This document shows, piece by piece, positions 6,788 to 8,787 of a stretch of DNA of 8,787 nucleotides. The DNA comes from Actinomycetota bacterium. GTDB taxonomy: Bacteria > Actinomycetota > Thermoleophilia > Miltoncostaeales > Miltoncostaeaceae. Position 1 is the first letter of the stretch, and every line of letters starts with the position of its first letter. The translations under genes were made by a program, and so were the position numbers. A model generated the notes under the pieces. The model worked only from the letters and a program-made list of their open reading frames with translations, ran no database searches and had not been told where the DNA came from. The stretch is taken from assembly GCA_947475125.1 (NCBI GenBank), contig CANJMX010000057.1:1-8787 (forward strand), read 5' to 3'.

Positions 6788-7669
6788 ATGAGTGAAAGCC
6801 TCTCCATCACCCCGCCCGACCCGCCGCTTCGCGACCCAGTGGTGATCACCGCATTTCGCGGATGGAATGATGCGGCGAGCGCTGCGACGGCCGCCATTGC
6901 CACGGTTGGCGAGCAGATGGGTGCCGAGCGCATCGGCACGGTGGACCCAGAGGCTTTCTACGACTTTCAGGTGACCCGGCCGATCATTGACCTCACCACC
7001 GAGCCCCACACGCTCACATGGCCTGAGGTGGAGATCAGCGCCGTACGCGTCCCCGGTAGCACCCGCGACCTCATTCTGATTATGGGCGGCGAGCCCTCAA
7101 TGCGCTGGCCCACGTTCTGCACCATGCTGCTGGATGCCGTGCAGGCGCTCGGCTGCCGCAGGTTCGTCACTCTGGGCGCCCTGCTGGCCGACGTGCCGCA
7201 CACCCGTGATGTGACCCTCACCGTGATGAGCACCGAGGAGTCGCTGGTGAGTGGGCTCGACATGCGCCCGCCCGGCTACCGCGGCCCCACGGGAATCGTG
7301 GGCGTGCTGCACCTCATGGCGGCCCAGCGCGGGCTTGAGGCCGTGTCGCTGTGGGCCCCGGCATCGCACTACGCCGCCGGCGTCGTCAACCACAAGGCCG
7401 AACTTGCGCTGCTCGACGGCATCATGCGTGTGACGGGCGCGACCATCGACACCGAGGCCGTCCGGCATGCCGCTGCTGAGTTCGAGGAGCAGGTGGACCA
7501 GGTGGTGGCCAGCGACCCACGTTTGCAGCAGTTGGTGGAGCAACTGGAGCAGGCGGCTGACGAGGACCGCATGGATGCCAGCGACCTTCCTTCTGGCGAT
7601 GAGCTGGTGGCCGAGCTCGAGCGGTTCCTGCGCGAGCGTGGCGACACGCCTCCGCCCGCCAGCCTCTAA
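6788..7669 (+). CDS. PAC2-family protein (proteasome assembly chaperone 2-like fold)
   Basis: The 293-residue product has the layout of actinobacterial PAC2-family proteins. It opens with DPVVITAFRGWNDAASAATAA, followed by an alpha/beta domain with ILIMGGEPSMRWPTF, RFVTLGALLADVPHTR, RPPGYRGPTGIVGVLH and SLWAPASHYAAGVVNHKA. The C-terminal tail of about 70 residues is helical and acidic, ending with LPSGDELVAELERFLRERG. The family is named for a eukaryotic proteasome assembly chaperone. Archaeal and actinobacterial members are mostly uncharacterised, and a proteasome link here is only a suggestion. It is predicted cytosolic. The ATG at 6788 gives the usual MSE-like start; an in-frame ATG at 6740 is possible but adds residues unlike the family, and neither has a strong ribosome site. 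The gene stands alone: divergent from the MFS gene, with its end 21 bases from the opposing nth stop. Confidence 0.88.
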   Translation: MSESLSITPPDPPLRDPVVITAFRGWNDAASAATAAIATVGEQMGAERIGTVDPEAFYDFQVTRPIIDLTTEPHTLTWPEVEISAVRVPGSTRDLILIMGGEPSMRWPTFCTMLLDAVQALGCRRFVTLGALLADVPHTRDVTLTVMSTEESLVSGLDMRPPGYRGPTGIVGVLHLMAAQRGLEAVSLWAPASHYAAGVVNHKAELALLDGIMRVTGATIDTEAVRHAAAEFEEQVDQVVASDPRLQQLVEQLEQAADEDRMDASDLPSGDELVAELERFLRERGDTPPPASL

Positions 7670-7690
7670 CCCAGGCACACACTCCGCCGC

Positions 7691-8299
7691 CTAGAAGGCG
7701 CCCCGGCTCACGCAGGCGTTGTACAGCGAGCAGCGTTCGCAGTGCGGTGTTCTTGCCGGGCAGGTGTCGCGCCCATGCATGATGAGCCGAAGTCCGGTGT
7801 CGGCCCACATGGCACGCGGCCACAAGGTCTTCAGGTCGGCCTCCACCTTCACTGGGTCGTCATTCGTGGTGAGCCCCAGCCGCTTGCCCAGTCGCAGCAC
7901 GTGAGTGTCCACCGCAATCGCCGGCGTCTCGAACCACTGGCCCAGAATCACGCTGGCGGTCTTACGGCCCACGCCGGGCAGGGTCACAAGTTCCGCCATG
8001 GTTCCCGGTACTTCGCCCCCGAAACGTTCCTCGAGTGCAATCGCCATACCGATGAGCGACTTCGCCTTTGCCCGGAAGAATCCCGTGGAGTGGATGATCT
8101 CCTCGACGTCCTCCGGGTCGGCCACCGCCAGATCGGCCGGGGAGGGGTACCGCGCGAAGAGGGCCGGGGTGACCAGATTCACCCGCACATCGGTGCACTG
8201 GGCCGACAGGATGACGGCCGCCAGCAGTTCGTACGCATTTCGGTGGTCGAGTGGGATGGGTACATGCGGCCGCTCCTCGGCGAGGATCTCGGCCACCAC
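7691..8299 (-). CDS. nth: Endonuclease III (DNA glycosylase/AP lyase)
   Basis: This bifunctional base-excision repair enzyme removes oxidised pyrimidines and cuts at abasic sites. The 202-residue product has all key elements in register with E. coli Nth at a constant offset of seven. These are the helix-hairpin-helix LVTLPGVGRKTASVILG with catalytic Lys K113 (E. coli K120), catalytic Asp D131 in VDTHVLRLGKRLGL (E. coli D138), and a [4Fe-4S] cluster motif C-x6-C-x2-C-x5-C at C180, C187, C190 and C196 (E. coli 187, 194, 197, 203). The start used is GTG 8299, immediately followed by a second GTG. It lacks about seven residues compared with E. coli, and AAGGG lies ten bases upstream. No other ATG, GTG or TTG in frame precedes it, although the upstream translation (for example RTPKGRGR) is reminiscent of actinobacterial Nth N-termini, so a rare start such as CTG 8359 is a remote possibility. 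It follows the membrane-protein gene by 56 bases and may share its transcript. Confidence 0.95.
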   Translation of the reverse strand: MVAEILAEERPHVPIPLDHRNAYELLAAVILSAQCTDVRVNLVTPALFARYPSPADLAVADPEDVEEIIHSTGFFRAKAKSLIGMAIALEERFGGEVPGTMAELVTLPGVGRKTASVILGQWFETPAIAVDTHVLRLGKRLGLTTNDDPVKVEADLKTLWPRAMWADTGLRLIMHGRDTCPARTPHCERCSLYNACVSRGAF

Positions 8300-8355
8300 C
8301 CGGCCGCGGCCCTTGGGTGTGCGAGGCCGGCGCTCACGGAGAGGGATGTGGCTGC

Positions 8356-8787
8356 TCAGTGCAATGACTTGAGCAGGATAATGATCACACCGATCAGTGC
8401 GCTGGCGAGTGCCGCGATGCCCACCTGGGGCCAGTCGCTGCCGCGCTGGCGAGATGCGATACCACCCCAGATTGCCAATGCCACCACCGCCACCAGCAGT
8501 GTGGCGAGCACGGCAGTCTCTTCGCTCAGGAGCCCGATGCCCCCGAGGATAAGCGGGATAGCGAGGGGCACCGCAGCCTCAAGCACTGCCCAGTGTTCGT
8601 CACCCGCACGCGCGAGCCGCACCCGAAATGGATCAGTGGTGGTGTCGCCCAGCATGTCGGAAAAGACCTCGGCAAACCACAGCACGAGCACCGTCACTAC
8701 GAGAGTGGACAGGAATTGCCATGGTCCCCACTCGCTCAGGGCGGCGGCCTCGGCAGCCAACACGGCGGTGGCAACAATCGTGCCGTA
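8356..8787 (-). CDS. Multi-pass membrane protein, 5' end beyond the window
   Basis: The last 143 residues are visible. The frame runs open to the window edge, and the residues before the first in-window start (GTG 8763) read YGTIVATAV. They continue the hydrophobic pattern and resemble a conserved YGT segment I associate with actinobacterial membrane proteins, so I treat the gene as truncated by the window and not starting at 8763. Further membrane segments are STLVVTVLVLWFAEVFSDML, AAVPLAIPLILGGIGLL, TAVLATLLVAVVALAIWGGI and IAALASALIGVIIILLKSL, giving about five including the partial first. Between them is a polar loop with DPFRVRLARAGDEHW. No enzyme motif is visible and the function is unknown. 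It ends 56 bases before the nth start in the same direction, with no hairpin noticed between them. Confidence 0.75.
   Translation of the reverse strand, partial: YGTIVATAVLAAEAAALSEWGPWQFLSTLVVTVLVLWFAEVFSDMLGDTTTDPFRVRLARAGDEHWAVLEAAVPLAIPLILGGIGLLSEETAVLATLLVAVVALAIWGGIASRQRGSDWPQVGIAALASALIGVIIILLKSLH

Noticed and set aside
5072..7669. One 865-codon open frame on the plus strand running antisense through the FnIII and MFS genes into the PAC2 gene.
   Set aside because: Only the last 293 codons (from 6788) look like a protein. The earlier part is a low-complexity Arg/His/Asp-rich translation caused by GC-biased third positions of the opposite-strand genes, and it has no recognisable domain.
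7636..7700. Short stems near the PAC2/nth convergent ends (GCGTG/CACGC at 7636-7649 and CGCCT/AGGCG at 7688-7700) as terminators.
   Set aside because: The stems are only five base pairs and no T-run follows, so they are not distinguishable from chance in GC-rich sequence.

Overview
The window is GC-rich (by eye about two thirds G+C) and dense with genes. Nine protein-coding genes cover almost all of it, with gaps of 0 to about 75 bases. Base composition, GTG starts, the PAC2-family protein and the style of the small exported FnIII-like protein suggest a high-GC actinobacterium. A Thermoleophilia-like lineage is possible, but that is an inference from protein style and not a placement. I see no rRNA, tRNA, CRISPR array, insertion sequence or phage gene, and no gene stands out from its neighbours in composition. 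No stretch over 300 bases lacks a gene.

Layout. (1) 164-3962, rightward: a class I DNA photolyase, an atypical SDR/DUF2867 protein and a renalase-like FAD protein. Each pair is joined by a 4-base ATGA start/stop overlap, so this is almost certainly one translationally coupled operon. (2) 3963-6715, leftward: in order of transcription, an MFS exporter-like transporter, a small exported FnIII-like protein, and a protein with a degenerate J-like domain plus TPRs. The last two are tightly coupled, because the Shine-Dalgarno of the TPR gene overlaps the stop codon of the FnIII gene. The first and second blocks converge with no bases between their stop codons. (3) 6788-7669, rightward: a PAC2-family protein, divergent from the transporter across a 72-base gap. 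(4) 7691-8787, leftward: endonuclease III (nth), downstream of a multi-pass membrane protein whose 5' end lies beyond the window.

How the genes may work together. Two genes are clear DNA repair enzymes: photolyase for UV pyrimidine dimers and Nth for oxidised pyrimidines. The most interesting unit is the photolyase operon. Its partners are a nucleotide-binding Rossmann protein and a flavoprotein, a pairing that could support flavin or pyridine-nucleotide redox chemistry beside the light-dependent flavoenzyme. That role is inference from gene order. The rest of the window looks like ordinary chromosomal housekeeping and accessory genes. I found no convincing evidence of a wholly new system.
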